Source: Alphaproteobacteria bacterium
GTDB taxonomy: Bacteria; Pseudomonadota; Alphaproteobacteria; Micavibrionales; Micavibrionaceae
Direction of reading: 5' to 3'
DNA: 64,000 nucleotides
NCBI GenBank assembly: GCA_020442385.1
Contig: JAGRKE010000014.1
Location: forward strand, 1-64,000
Below the pieces are notes generated by a model. It saw only the letters and a program-made list of their open reading frames with translations, did not search any database and was not told where the DNA came from. Both the position numbers and the translations under genes were made by a program. Position 1 is the stretch's first letter. Every line of letters begins with the position of its first letter. Positions 49,665 to 58,765 of this stretch are shown here, piece after piece.

Positions 49665-52600
49665 TTAAGCCTCAAGAATTTCCTGAACGCCCTCTTGCGT
49701 GCGAATAATGTTGCGCGCCTGAGCGCTTAAATTCCACCGACCCGGCAACTTCACCTGTGCGATGCGGGTCTGATCAACCCGGATATTGAGCACAATTTCC
49801 GACATGCCCCGCCCCTCAATATCAAGGAATTCCTTGAGCTTATGCGCAGGCGCAGCGGCGCTCATATGGATTTGAATTTGGCGTATTTTACTCTCAAGCG
49901 CCTCTTCGAGCGGACTGATACTCTGCGCGCTATAGCGCACCTGATCTTCGCGTTGCTCAGCCTCAACCGCCAGCAATAGCGGTGTGCCGGGAACAAGATG
50001 ATCACGGCTGGCATGAAGCAAATCTGAAAATACCATGACTTCGAAAATCCCTGTCGGGTCAGACAGTTGCAAGAACGCAAATTTATTTCCTTTTTGCGAA
50101 ACACGCTCCTGCTTTTTCAAAAGCACCCCGGCCATCTGGAAACGCGAAGCTGGAAGATTGGCCAGTGCTTCTTCCACCTTAATCACACTGGTCACACCCA
50201 GATTTTCAAATTGTTGCTGACGAGAATCCAATGGATGAGCAGACAGATAAAACCCGACCGCCATAAATTCATTCCCCAAACGCTCAAGCGGATCCCACGG
50301 CGAAATAGCGGGAAGGTCGGGCATACCCAGCCCTGCCCCCGCCTCATCACCGCCAAACAAGCTCACCTGCCCAGATTCTTTTTCCTCAGCCAAAGACTGC
50401 GCATAGCGCAATACAATTTCCGCCGCGCCGGAGATTTGCGCGCGGTTGGGACTAAACACATCGAACGCCCCGGCATAGGCCAAACGCTCGTACTGACGTT
50501 TATTCATCGCCTTATAATCAATCCGGCGGGCAAAATCTTCGAGCGAGGCAAACGGGCCGCCCTCACTACGCGCGGCGATAATATCGCGCATTGCTTGCTC
50601 TCCCACACCCTTCAGCGCGGCGAGCGCATAACGCAGCCCTTCGCCCTCCACCACAAAATGCGGATAGGATTTATTGATATCGGGCGGCATCAGATCAACG
50701 CTCATGCGGTCAAGATCTTGCTTAAAGACGCTGAGCTTATCCGTATTCCCAAGATCAAGCGTCATCGACGCAGCCATAAATTCGAGCGGATAATTCGCCT
50801 TCAGCCACGCTGTCCAATAGGCAATCAGCGCATAGGCCGCAGCGTGTGATTTGTTAAAACCATATCCGGCGAAGGCGGCAATCTGGTCGAAAATGCTGTT
50901 GGCCTGCGCCGCCGGAACATTGTTATGCTCCTTCGCGCCCTTCACGAACATCTCGCGCTGCGCATCCATTTCTTCCTTGATCTTTTTACCCATGGCGCGC
51001 CTGAGTAAATCCGCACCACCAAGCGTATAGCCCGCAAGCTCCTGCGCGGCCTGCATCACCTGCTCTTGGTAGATCATAATCCCGTAGGTTTCTTCCAGAT
51101 ATTGCTGGAGCTTCGGGTGCATGTAATCCGGCTCTTCCTTGCCGTCTTTCACATTGGCGTATTTGGGAATATTCTCCATCGGACCCGGACGGTAGAGCGA
51201 CACAAGCGCAATAATATCTTCAAAGCGGTTGGGTTTTGTTTTGCGAAGTGTGTCGCGCATCCCCGCCGATTCCAACTGGAACACGCCGACCGTTGCGCCG
51301 CTGGCGATCAGATCATAAGCAGCCTTGTTATCAAGCGGCACCTGCAGAATATCGATATCCTCGCCCTTGTTGGCCTTGATCATCTCCACGGTTTTTTGCA
51401 CCACCGTCATGGTTTTAAGGCCGAGGAAGTCGAACTTCACCAAGCCGGCCTGCTCAACATATTTCATGTTGAACTGCGTCACAGGCATATCGGAACGCGG
51501 ATCGCGGTATAGCGGAATCAGCTCGTGCAGCGGACGATCGCCAATCACCACACCCGCCGCATGCGTTGAGGCATGGCGGTATAACCCCTCCAACTGGAGT
51601 GCAATCTCGATCAGCTTTTCTGTTGTCTCTTCCTTTTTGATTTCCAAACGGAATTCCGGATCGGCATCGAGCGCTTCTTGCAGCGTCGTCGGGTTGGCCG
51701 GATTGTTCGGGATCATTTTGGCAATGCGGTCCACCTGCCCGTAAGAGAGCTGAAGCACGCGCCCCACATCGCGTACCACCGCGCGCGCCTGCAATTTACC
51801 GAAAGTGATAATCTGCGCGACCGTGTCATAGCCGTATTTACTCTGTACATAGCGGATCACCTCATCCCGGCGCTCCTGACAAAAGTCGATATCAAAGTCG
51901 GGCATCGACACACGCTCAGGATTCAAGAAACGTTCAAACAGCAATCCAAGCTCAAGCGGATCAAGGTCGGTAATCTTGAGCGCCCACGCCACAACCGAGC
52001 CCGCACCAGACCCCCGGCCCGGCCCGACGGGAATGTTATGGTCCTTCGCCCATTTGATGAAATCGGAAACAATCAGGAAGTACCCCGGAAAGCCCATATC
52101 GGCAATCACGCCCAGCTCATACTCTAAACGATCCCAATACGGTTTATGCTCCGCGCTGTCACCGACGAAATTCTTCAGCCGCCATTTGAGGCCCGCTTCG
52201 GATTGCGCCTTGAGTTCTTCAACCTCGCTGCGTCCGCCCTCGGTTTCAAAGGCCGGAAGGATCGGATTAATCGGCTCGAGCAGATAAGAACAACGCTGCG
52301 CGATTACAACTGTGTTTTGAACGGCTTCGGGCACATCGGAAAACAGCTCAATCATTTCCGCTGCGCTTTTAAAATAATGCTCCGGCGTGACTTTGCGGCG
52401 GTCATCCTCGGTTACGTAACGCCCCTCCGCAATACATAGCAGCGCATCATGCGCCTGATAGCCTTTGCGGGTTTTGAAATAACAATCATTGGTCGCGACC
52501 AAGGGAACATCATGTTTGTAGGCCAGATCAATAAGGCGCTCTTCAGTGGCGTCTTCCTCTTCCCATCCATGGCGCTGCAATTCGATATACAGACGATCAC

Positions 52601-53087
52601 CGTATATCTCTTTCAAAGAGAGTAGTTCGCTTTCCGCGGCCTCATCCTGATGATGGAAAAGTTTTTGCACAAGCGCACCCTTCGGCCCGCCCGTTAAACA
52701 AATCACGCCATCCGCATGCGTTTTAAGTTCTTCAGCTTTGACCGCGATTTGTGCATTATCCTCACCCAGCAGATACGCATCACTCACCAGCTTACACAGA
52801 TTGCGGTATCCGGCTTCGTTTTGAGCCAGCAATACAAGCTGATGTGTTGTTTCATTTTTTTCGGCATCCCCAATCAGAAGCTGTACGCCGATAATCGGCT
52901 GGACGCCGTTATTTTTTGCCTCTATTGCAAATTCGAGTGCGCCGAACATATTGTTGGAATCCGTCACCGCGACAGCCGGCATGGCCTGCGCCTTACACAG
53001 CTTGATCAAATCCTTGGTCTTGATCGCGCCCTCGGCAAGTGAATACGCACTATGGACGTGCAGATGGACAAATTCAGCATGGGACAT
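49665..53087 (-). CDS. dnaE: DNA polymerase III alpha subunit
   Basis: The replicative polymerase, 1140 residues. N-terminal PHP domain begins FVHLHVHSAYSL; the palm has PDFDIDFCQERRDEV with catalytic aspartates; GPGRGSGAGS and GFNKSHAAAYALIAYW follow; an OB domain and a C-terminal beta/tau-binding region end the protein. This is the DnaE1 type. Usual upstream neighbours lolD-lolC-proS are present after two extra small genes. Confidence 0.98.
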   Translation of the reverse strand: MSHAEFVHLHVHSAYSLAEGAIKTKDLIKLCKAQAMPAVAVTDSNNMFGALEFAIEAKNNGVQPIIGVQLLIGDAEKNETTHQLVLLAQNEAGYRNLCKLVSDAYLLGEDNAQIAVKAEELKTHADGVICLTGGPKGALVQKLFHHQDEAAESELLSLKEIYGDRLYIELQRHGWEEEDATEERLIDLAYKHDVPLVATNDCYFKTRKGYQAHDALLCIAEGRYVTEDDRRKVTPEHYFKSAAEMIELFSDVPEAVQNTVVIAQRCSYLLEPINPILPAFETEGGRSEVEELKAQSEAGLKWRLKNFVGDSAEHKPYWDRLEYELGVIADMGFPGYFLIVSDFIKWAKDHNIPVGPGRGSGAGSVVAWALKITDLDPLELGLLFERFLNPERVSMPDFDIDFCQERRDEVIRYVQSKYGYDTVAQIITFGKLQARAVVRDVGRVLQLSYGQVDRIAKMIPNNPANPTTLQEALDADPEFRLEIKKEETTEKLIEIALQLEGLYRHASTHAAGVVIGDRPLHELIPLYRDPRSDMPVTQFNMKYVEQAGLVKFDFLGLKTMTVVQKTVEMIKANKGEDIDILQVPLDNKAAYDLIASGATVGVFQLESAGMRDTLRKTKPNRFEDIIALVSLYRPGPMENIPKYANVKDGKEEPDYMHPKLQQYLEETYGIMIYQEQVMQAAQELAGYTLGGADLLRRAMGKKIKEEMDAQREMFVKGAKEHNNVPAAQANSIFDQIAAFAGYGFNKSHAAAYALIAYWTAWLKANYPLEFMAASMTLDLGNTDKLSVFKQDLDRMSVDLMPPDINKSYPHFVVEGEGLRYALAALKGVGEQAMRDIIAARSEGGPFASLEDFARRIDYKAMNKRQYERLAYAGAFDVFSPNRAQISGAAEIVLRYAQSLAEEKESGQVSLFGGDEAGAGLGMPDLPAISPWDPLERLGNEFMAVGFYLSAHPLDSRQQQFENLGVTSVIKVEEALANLPASRFQMAGVLLKKQERVSQKGNKFAFLQLSDPTGIFEVMVFSDLLHASRDHLVPGTPLLLAVEAEQREDQVRYSAQSISPLEEALESKIRQIQIHMSAAAPAHKLKEFLDIEGRGMSEIVLNIRVDQTRIAQVKLPGRWNLSAQARNIIRTQEGVQEILEA

Positions 53088-53155
53088 GCGAATAGTCTAA
53101 CAAGAGAGAGCGCTGTGAAGGAAGCCGAAGCTAGGGGTTATGGACAGGTATTTAA

Positions 53156-53512
53156 TTAAAAATCGAAGGCGTGACCGTTTACGTTGCGCCCAAACGGAGC
53201 ATCGTCTTTTTCCTCAACCTCAGGAAATTCATCATCCTCCGTACATTCGTAAGGATGCTCTGCTTCAAGCGATTTAATTTCTTTTGGAGATAACTCTAAA
53301 GTTCCAGATACATGCTTATCAAAAACGTTTTTTATCCCACTCGCCTCAGCAACCAAAGGAACGCGAACATCTAAATTGTTAGCTGAAAAACCGCTACCTG
53401 AATTAATAATAACAACGCAGCCTTCTTTGGTGGGAACAACATCTTTGTACGTTCCCAATTGCGGCTTTCTTGGGTCTCCACCCAGATAAAATTTAACTCT
53501 TTTTTCTAGCAA
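53156..53512 (-). CDS. Hypothetical acidic protein
   Basis: Not recognised. 118 residues with no signal or membrane segment and a strongly acidic C-terminal third. The frame opens with TTG at 53512 and has no ATG start; AAGAAGG lies about 12 bp upstream. The start is therefore uncertain. DNA is more AT-rich than dnaE and lolD. It pairs with the next gene as an insertion between conserved neighbours. Confidence 0.5.
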   Translation of the reverse strand: MLEKRVKFYLGGDPRKPQLGTYKDVVPTKEGCVVIINSGSGFSANNLDVRVPLVAEASGIKNVFDKHVSGTLELSPKEIKSLEAEHPYECTEDDEFPEVEEKDDAPFGRNVNGHAFDF

Positions 53513-53587
53513 GATTATGACGCACCTTCTTATTCGAATTCGGGCGCATGTGTAACAATTCTTTCCTGTTACGTCAAGAAATTTAGG

Positions 53588-53941
53588 TTAGAGGCTGAAG
53601 TCAAAGCTCACATTATTCTCAATATTAAGCAATGTCTTTTGCGGTATTTTCAAAAGAATGCTCGATTTGTCCAACTTGCCGTTTGCGTAGACATGATCTG
53701 CAATTTGGTAATCCCTTTCTTGTCGAAGAGAGGCTCCCTGTTCGGGAATATTCAGGCATGTAAGCAAGCCTTGCCGTTCCAGCTCATGCAGCATTTGTTT
53801 CATACCCGTAAACGTGTAAACAGACGCTCCTATGCCTGTAGATTTCAACTGGATCAACGCCGGGTCCACATCCTCAACAATAGAGGCGCGCAAATTAAAC
53901 ACCGCACAGAAATTTTTAACCTTATTAAACGCAGTGCTCAT
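53588..53941 (-). CDS. Hypothetical protein
   Basis: Not recognised. 117 residues, soluble, with no motif. GGAAAG lies about 5 bp before the ATG. A perfect TATAAT at 53958-53953 lies so close to the ATG that a transcript from it would be almost leaderless. More AT-rich than the core genes on both sides. Confidence 0.55.
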   Translation of the reverse strand: MSTAFNKVKNFCAVFNLRASIVEDVDPALIQLKSTGIGASVYTFTGMKQMLHELERQGLLTCLNIPEQGASLRQERDYQIADHVYANGKLDKSSILLKIPQKTLLNIENNVSFDFSL

Positions 53942-53964
53942 TTTTACTTTCCATTATACGCCAG

Positions 53965-54660
53965 TTAAAACGGAACGATCTTCCCGGCTTTCAGCTCCAA
54001 CCCGCGATCCATTTGATCAGCCAGTTGTAAATTGTGGGTCGCGACAAGCGCCCCAATACCGCGTTCACGCGCTTGACGCATCAGCATATCGAACACCCCG
54101 GCGGAGGTTTCAGGATCTAAATTCCCCGTCGGCTCATCGGCCAGCAACAGCTTCGGATTGTGCACAAGTGCGCGGGCAATCGCCACGCGTTGCTGCTCCC
54201 CGCCGGACAGGCGTGCGGGGCGGTGATCGAGACGCTCGCCCAATCCCAAATCTTTCAAAATCGCAACCGCCTTATCTTTTGATTCTGATCTGTTTGCGCC
54301 GCGTATAATCAACGGCATTGCCACATTCTCAACCGCATCAAATTCCGGCAGCAGGTGATGGAACTGATACACAAAGCCAATATCCTCATTGCGGATTTTC
54401 GTGCGCTGTAGGTCATTCATGCTCTGCGCGGGTTTTTTATCAATTGAAACCTGCCCACCTGTCGGCTTATCCAGCAGACCTGCAATTTGCAGCAGCGTCG
54501 ATTTACCCGTTCCGCTCTGTCCAACCAGGGCAACAATCTCGCCCTTTTCAACCTTTAGGGACAAATCCTTGAAAATCGTCAGCTTACGCCCGCCCTGCTC
54601 AAAGGTCTTTTCAAGAGCGCTGAGTTTTAGCACCACATCTTTTTCTATCGGGCTACTCAT
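53965..54660 (-). CDS. lolD: Lipoprotein-releasing ABC transporter ATPase LolD
   Basis: 231 residues with Walker [10 protein letters not shown], signature [15 protein letters not shown], Walker [13 protein letters not shown] and the His switch ATHN. Powers extraction of lipoproteins from the inner membrane to LolA. Overlaps the lolC/E gene by 8 bp. Confidence 0.95.
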   Translation of the reverse strand: MSSPIEKDVVLKLSALEKTFEQGGRKLTIFKDLSLKVEKGEIVALVGQSGTGKSTLLQIAGLLDKPTGGQVSIDKKPAQSMNDLQRTKIRNEDIGFVYQFHHLLPEFDAVENVAMPLIIRGANRSESKDKAVAILKDLGLGERLDHRPARLSGGEQQRVAIARALVHNPKLLLADEPTGNLDPETSAGVFDMLMRQARERGIGALVATHNLQLADQMDRGLELKAGKIVPF

Positions 54661-55894
54661 AGCGCAGCGCCTCCACCGGGTCGAGCCTTGCCGCGCGCCA
54701 CGCCGGGTACACCGTCGCCAGCACAGACAAAATCAGCGCCATCACGATCACTGCTGTAACCTCATGCCAGTCAATCTCCGCCGGCAGTTGCGAGAGGAAG
54801 TAAATCTCATCGGCGAATAATTCCGTACCCGTCAGCCCCTCTAAGAACTGGCGGATGCTCTCGATATTCAGCGCGAAGGCAATCCCCAGAACCGCGCCGA
54901 CGATTGTGCCGACAAAGCCGATACTCGCCCCGGTTAACATGAAAATCTTCATCATATTGGCGCCGGTTGCGCCCATCGTGCGCATAATCGCAATATCCTG
55001 CCCCTTATCCTTCACCAGCATGATCATCGATGAAATGATGTTAAACGCGGCCACCAGAATGATCAGCGTCAGGATCAGGAACATCACATTGCGCTCCACC
55101 TGCAGCGCGTTAAAGAAGCTGGAATTCATATCGCGCCAGTCATAGACGCCCGCCTGCCCCTCCACCGCAAGGGAGACAGAACGGCGCACATCATCCAAAT
55201 CTTTCGGATTTTTCAAAAACACCTCAAGCGAGTTCACCGCACCCTGATATTGAAAGAAGGTCTGAGCAGCCTCAAGCGGCATAAACACATAGCCGCTGTT
55301 ATATTCATACATACCGACATCAAACACGAAGCCAACGCTGTAGCGGCGTTGGCGCGGCATAGAGCCAAAGGGCGTGGATTTCACCTGCGGTGAGGTCAAA
55401 ACCAGTTCATCGCCGGGCTTTAGATGCATCTTCTCGGCCAGCACTGTGCCGATGGCCACATTCGTGCCTGTAAAATCATTGATATCGCCCGCGACAACGG
55501 AATCGCGCAGGAGTGGCCTATTCACCAAATCTTCCCAGCGCAAGCCGCGCACCATAATCCCGCTGGAGCTGCCGCCCTTGGAGACAAGCGCCTGACTCTC
55601 AATAATCGGCGTAACATCGGCCACGCCCTCAAGCGGACGCACCTTTTCACTCAAATAGTCGTAATCGTACAGCGGGCCTTGCAGGGAATAGACATTCATA
55701 TGGCCGTTCAGACCCAAAATGCGGCTGAACAGCTCGGCACGAAACCCGTTCATCACCGACATGACGATAATCAGCGTCGCCACGCCCAGCATGATGCCTG
55801 CGAACGAAAAGCCGGCAATAACGCTGACAAAGCCTTCGGCTTTTTTCGAGCGCAAATACCGCCAGGCCACCATACGTTCAAAGGATGAAAACAT
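54653..55894 (-). CDS. lolC: Lipoprotein-releasing permease LolC/LolE
   Basis: 413 residues with four transmembrane helices (about 28-50, 270-295, 315-345, 380-400) and a large periplasmic domain between the first two, as in LolC/LolE. It begins FERMVAWRYLRSKK, typical of the family. Only one such gene is present, so the permease may be a homodimer (LolF-like), as in other alphaproteobacteria. Shares one base with proS. Confidence 0.93.
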   Translation of the reverse strand: MFSSFERMVAWRYLRSKKAEGFVSVIAGFSFAGIMLGVATLIIVMSVMNGFRAELFSRILGLNGHMNVYSLQGPLYDYDYLSEKVRPLEGVADVTPIIESQALVSKGGSSSGIMVRGLRWEDLVNRPLLRDSVVAGDINDFTGTNVAIGTVLAEKMHLKPGDELVLTSPQVKSTPFGSMPRQRRYSVGFVFDVGMYEYNSGYVFMPLEAAQTFFQYQGAVNSLEVFLKNPKDLDDVRRSVSLAVEGQAGVYDWRDMNSSFFNALQVERNVMFLILTLIILVAAFNIISSMIMLVKDKGQDIAIMRTMGATGANMMKIFMLTGASIGFVGTIVGAVLGIAFALNIESIRQFLEGLTGTELFADEIYFLSQLPAEIDWHEVTAVIVMALILSVLATVYPAWRAARLDPVEALRYE

Positions 55895-57351
55895 TAATAC
55901 GCCTTTCCGACCAGAACTTTGCCCTGCATATCATAGGGCATACAGCGCGAAGTCAGGCTGTATTCTTTCTTAATGCGCTCATAGTCCGCATCCTCAACGA
56001 AAGATAAATTCATACGCACAAAGCCGAAGCCGTCATTCTTGAAAAACTCTTCAAGCGCGGCCAGATCACCCACATCGGTAATATTCTCATCACGCATCTT
56101 TTTCGCGCGGTTGAATAATTCATCATGGATAGAGTCGAGCAAGCCCGACACGCCGGAGAGAAACTCATCGACGCTGCAGCTTGTTTTGGAATCGCGCCCA
56201 AGATCACGGCGGACATGGGTCAGCGTACCTTCATCCACTTCGCGCCCGCCAATCTCAACGCGCAGCGGCACGCCCTTTTTAATCATGGCCCACATTTTAT
56301 CGCCGGTGCGTTTTTCGCTATCGTCAATCTGGGCGCGCACGCCCTGCTCTTTCAGCTTGGCAACCAGATCACCGGCGTAGCTCATGATTTTATCGGTATC
56401 CGCATCGTCGCGGACAATCGGGATAATCCCCACCTGATGCGGCGCGACGCGCGGCGGCATAATCATGCCGTCATCATCGCCGTGCGTCATAATCATCGCG
56501 CCAACCAGACGCGTGGATATTCCCCAACTGGTGGTATAGGCGAATTCTTCACTGCCTTCCCGGCCTTGGAATTTAATCCCGCAACTCTTGGAGAAGTTTT
56601 GTCCCAGATAGTGCGACGTTCCGGCCTGCAGGGCTTTGCCGTCCTGCATCATTGCTTCAATCGTGGTCGTCATATCCGCACCGGGGAAACGCTCATCCGC
56701 GGTTTTCTCACCCTTAATCACGGGGATGGCGAGATAGCTCTCGGCAAACTCCGCATACGCATCGAGCATCTTAAGCGTATCTTCGCGCGCGCCCTCCTCG
56801 GTTTCGAAGGCGTTGTGCCCTTCCTGCCAGAGGAATTCGGACGTGCGCAGGAACAGACGCGGACGCATTTCCCAACGCATCACGTTACACCACTGGTTCA
56901 GCTTGAGCGGCAGATCACGGTAAGATTGAATCCATTTTGCCATGCTATCACCGATAATCGTCTCCGATGTCGGGCGAATTACAAACGGCTCTTCCAACTG
57001 CGCCGCCGGTGCGGGGCGCAAGCCTTCACCATCAGGGTCTTTCTCAAGACGGTGATGCGTCACAACCGCGCATTCTTTGGCAAACCCGTCAACATGCTCG
57101 GCCTCGCGGCTGATAAAGCTCAAGGGGATAAGCAGCGGAAAGTACGCATTTTGCACGCCCAAATCTTTAATCATACCGTCAAAGATACGCTGCATATTTT
57201 CCCACACCGCATAGCCGTAGGGCTTAATAATCATACAGCCGCGCACAGGCGAGTTCTCCGCCAATTCACAAGCCTTAATAACCTCTTGATACCACTGGGG
57301 AAAGTCTTCACTGCGCGTGGGGGTGATTGCTGTTTTTTCGTTCTTACTCAT
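55894..57351 (-). CDS. proS: Prolyl-tRNA synthetase, archaeal/eukaryotic type
   Basis: Charges tRNA-Pro. 485 residues. The catalytic motifs RPTSETIIG, YRDLPLKLNQWCNVMRWE, FLRTSEFLWQEGHNAF and SWGISTRLVGAMIMTHGDD are those of the archaeal/eukaryotic-type (type 3) enzyme, and the protein ends in tyrosine, as that type does. The usual alphaproteobacterial enzyme is a ~440-residue bacterial type. The C-terminal zinc-binding cysteines common in type 3 are mostly missing (one Cys in RCMPYD). The position before lolC is the normal alphaproteobacterial one, suggesting in-place replacement. Confidence 0.93.
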   Translation of the reverse strand: MSKNEKTAITPTRSEDFPQWYQEVIKACELAENSPVRGCMIIKPYGYAVWENMQRIFDGMIKDLGVQNAYFPLLIPLSFISREAEHVDGFAKECAVVTHHRLEKDPDGEGLRPAPAAQLEEPFVIRPTSETIIGDSMAKWIQSYRDLPLKLNQWCNVMRWEMRPRLFLRTSEFLWQEGHNAFETEEGAREDTLKMLDAYAEFAESYLAIPVIKGEKTADERFPGADMTTTIEAMMQDGKALQAGTSHYLGQNFSKSCGIKFQGREGSEEFAYTTSWGISTRLVGAMIMTHGDDDGMIMPPRVAPHQVGIIPIVRDDADTDKIMSYAGDLVAKLKEQGVRAQIDDSEKRTGDKMWAMIKKGVPLRVEIGGREVDEGTLTHVRRDLGRDSKTSCSVDEFLSGVSGLLDSIHDELFNRAKKMRDENITDVGDLAALEEFFKNDGFGFVRMNLSFVEDADYERIKKEYSLTSRCMPYDMQGKVLVGKAY

Positions 57352-57465
57352 GATCTCTAGTCAAAATTTTGTTTTTATCACCGTAGGTTATAGCGTCCCC
57401 ACCCCACCCAAAGCCAGCAGTTTTTGTAATCGCTTAGCTAAAACCATTTGACGAAGTAAGTAAAT

Positions 57466-57930
57466 ATGTTAAACAGATTTATTATGATTAATGAAATACA
57501 AAAATACGAAACCAAAAAAGGCATGGCGACGATTGAAATTTGTACGAAATTCAATGAGCTTCGCGGCGATCATTTATGGATAAAATTCAGCAAAGCGGCC
57601 GAAAAAAATTCAATACAAAATACACGATACGTATGCACTGTTGTTGTTACCGTCGATGATAACCGCCCTGACAGAACACGAAGAACAATATTTTTAAAAC
57701 AGTCCCATGAAGCCGCTTGCCTTAAAATACCGTTAGTCGCTAATAGAGACTACAGCGTATGGGTTAATGCACAGAAATATTATGCAAAACGAGGTAAAAA
57801 AGTATCTAAAATAGATGAGTTTGAAAAACCAATCACCTGCAAATTCTCCACGCACGGCGAAGACATTCGCGCAGGGGCAAGAACAAAGAGAGAAATTGTT
57901 TATATTAATGCACAAAAACCAGTGCCTTAA
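57466..57930 (+). CDS. Hypothetical protein
   Basis: Not recognised. 154 residues, basic, beta-rich in appearance, without signal or membrane segment. AT-rich DNA. It points forward in a long reverse region and its end overlaps the convergent secreted-protein gene by 4 bp. A second in-frame ATG at 57484 is a possible start; neither has a strong ribosome site. Confidence 0.5.
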   Translation: MLNRFIMINEIQKYETKKGMATIEICTKFNELRGDHLWIKFSKAAEKNSIQNTRYVCTVVVTVDDNRPDRTRRTIFLKQSHEAACLKIPLVANRDYSVWVNAQKYYAKRGKKVSKIDEFEKPITCKFSTHGEDIRAGARTKREIVYINAQKPVP

Positions 57931-58517
57931 GGCGCTTGGCCTTCAAGTTTCTCGCCTGAAAGTAAGGAATTCGATGCGCCCTGTCCATCCTTTTGAGAGG
58001 CGGCGGGTGTTTCTTGCGCAGGAGTTTGTGTAGCGGCAGGCGGCGGCGCAGGTGTAGGGGTTGGTTTGGGTTTTGAAACTTCTGGCTGTGCCTTAGAGGG
58101 CGCTGGCTCTTCCGGGGCAACAACGGGCATCAATTCCTCCCCACAGCTATGTGAGACGACAGAGGATATATCGCGCCCGTTATATTCGACGCGCCCATCC
58201 TCAAACACATCAAAAAACGCAACCTCAACATCCTGATCCGCACCTGCAACAACGCCCTCAGGAATATCCAAATCAAGGAATTTCAAAATATCAATTTCAA
58301 TAGGAACGCGTACAGGATAGTTCAAAGGTTGCATGTTTGATTGCACATCTGCGCCCACAACAGGATTGCCGTTCACATCCACGCCGGGCGTGTATTCCGC
58401 GCCCTGTACATCCTTGTTGATCACAATCTCGTTACAGGGAATTTTCAGCTCGACATCTTGCGCCAGAGCAGATGCACTCCAGAACAATCCGACGAACAAA
58501 AAAGCGATATATCTCAT
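57927..58517 (-). CDS. Secreted protein with proline-rich C-terminus
   Basis: Not recognised. 196 residues with a clear signal peptide (MRYIAFLFVGLFWSASALAQ, cleavage after about 20). The mature part (about 21-125) contains two cysteines (near 28 and 124) that could form a disulfide. It is followed by a Pro/Ala/Thr/Lys-rich tail (about 130-170). Its ATG overlaps the DUF1467 stop by 4 bp (ATGA), so it is co-transcribed with rnj and the DUF1467 gene. Probably periplasmic. Confidence 0.7.
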   Translation of the reverse strand: MRYIAFLFVGLFWSASALAQDVELKIPCNEIVINKDVQGAEYTPGVDVNGNPVVGADVQSNMQPLNYPVRVPIEIDILKFLDLDIPEGVVAGADQDVEVAFFDVFEDGRVEYNGRDISSVVSHSCGEELMPVVAPEEPAPSKAQPEVSKPKPTPTPAPPPAATQTPAQETPAASQKDGQGASNSLLSGEKLEGQAP

Positions 58518-58762
58518 AAAATTTCATCCTGCAGGGCCAATGACTTGGCCATCTCACGGAAGCTTATAATATCACTGTCTATTAAAAGATAAATCAAAAG
58601 CCATATCACGATGGATACACCCGTAATAATCAGCAGCTTTTTTTTCAGATGCGGGTCGTTCGGCATGCCCTTTTCATCACGTTTCAAACCAAAGGGCAGC
58701 ACAAGGAAGATACAAATCCACCATGTCAGAATAAAAACCACAATGCCGGAAAACCAATCCAT
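58514..58762 (-). CDS. DUF1467 family membrane protein
   Basis: 82 residues with two transmembrane helices (about 5-24 and 43-62) and the conserved WWICIFLVLPFGLK. Alphaproteobacterial family of unknown function, usually between rnj and proS, exactly as here. Confidence 0.82.
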   Translation of the reverse strand: MDWFSGIVVFILTWWICIFLVLPFGLKRDEKGMPNDPHLKKKLLIITGVSIVIWLLIYLLIDSDIISFREMAKSLALQDEIL

Positions 58763-58765
58763 GGC

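Noticed and set aside
54653-55894. Possible missing second Lol permease (LolE)
   Set aside because: A single LolC/E-type permease is common in alphaproteobacteria, so this is not a deletion.
56125-57360. Long forward open frame of 411 residues
   Set aside because: It is the antisense shadow of proS, whose reverse-strand protein has full catalytic motifs.
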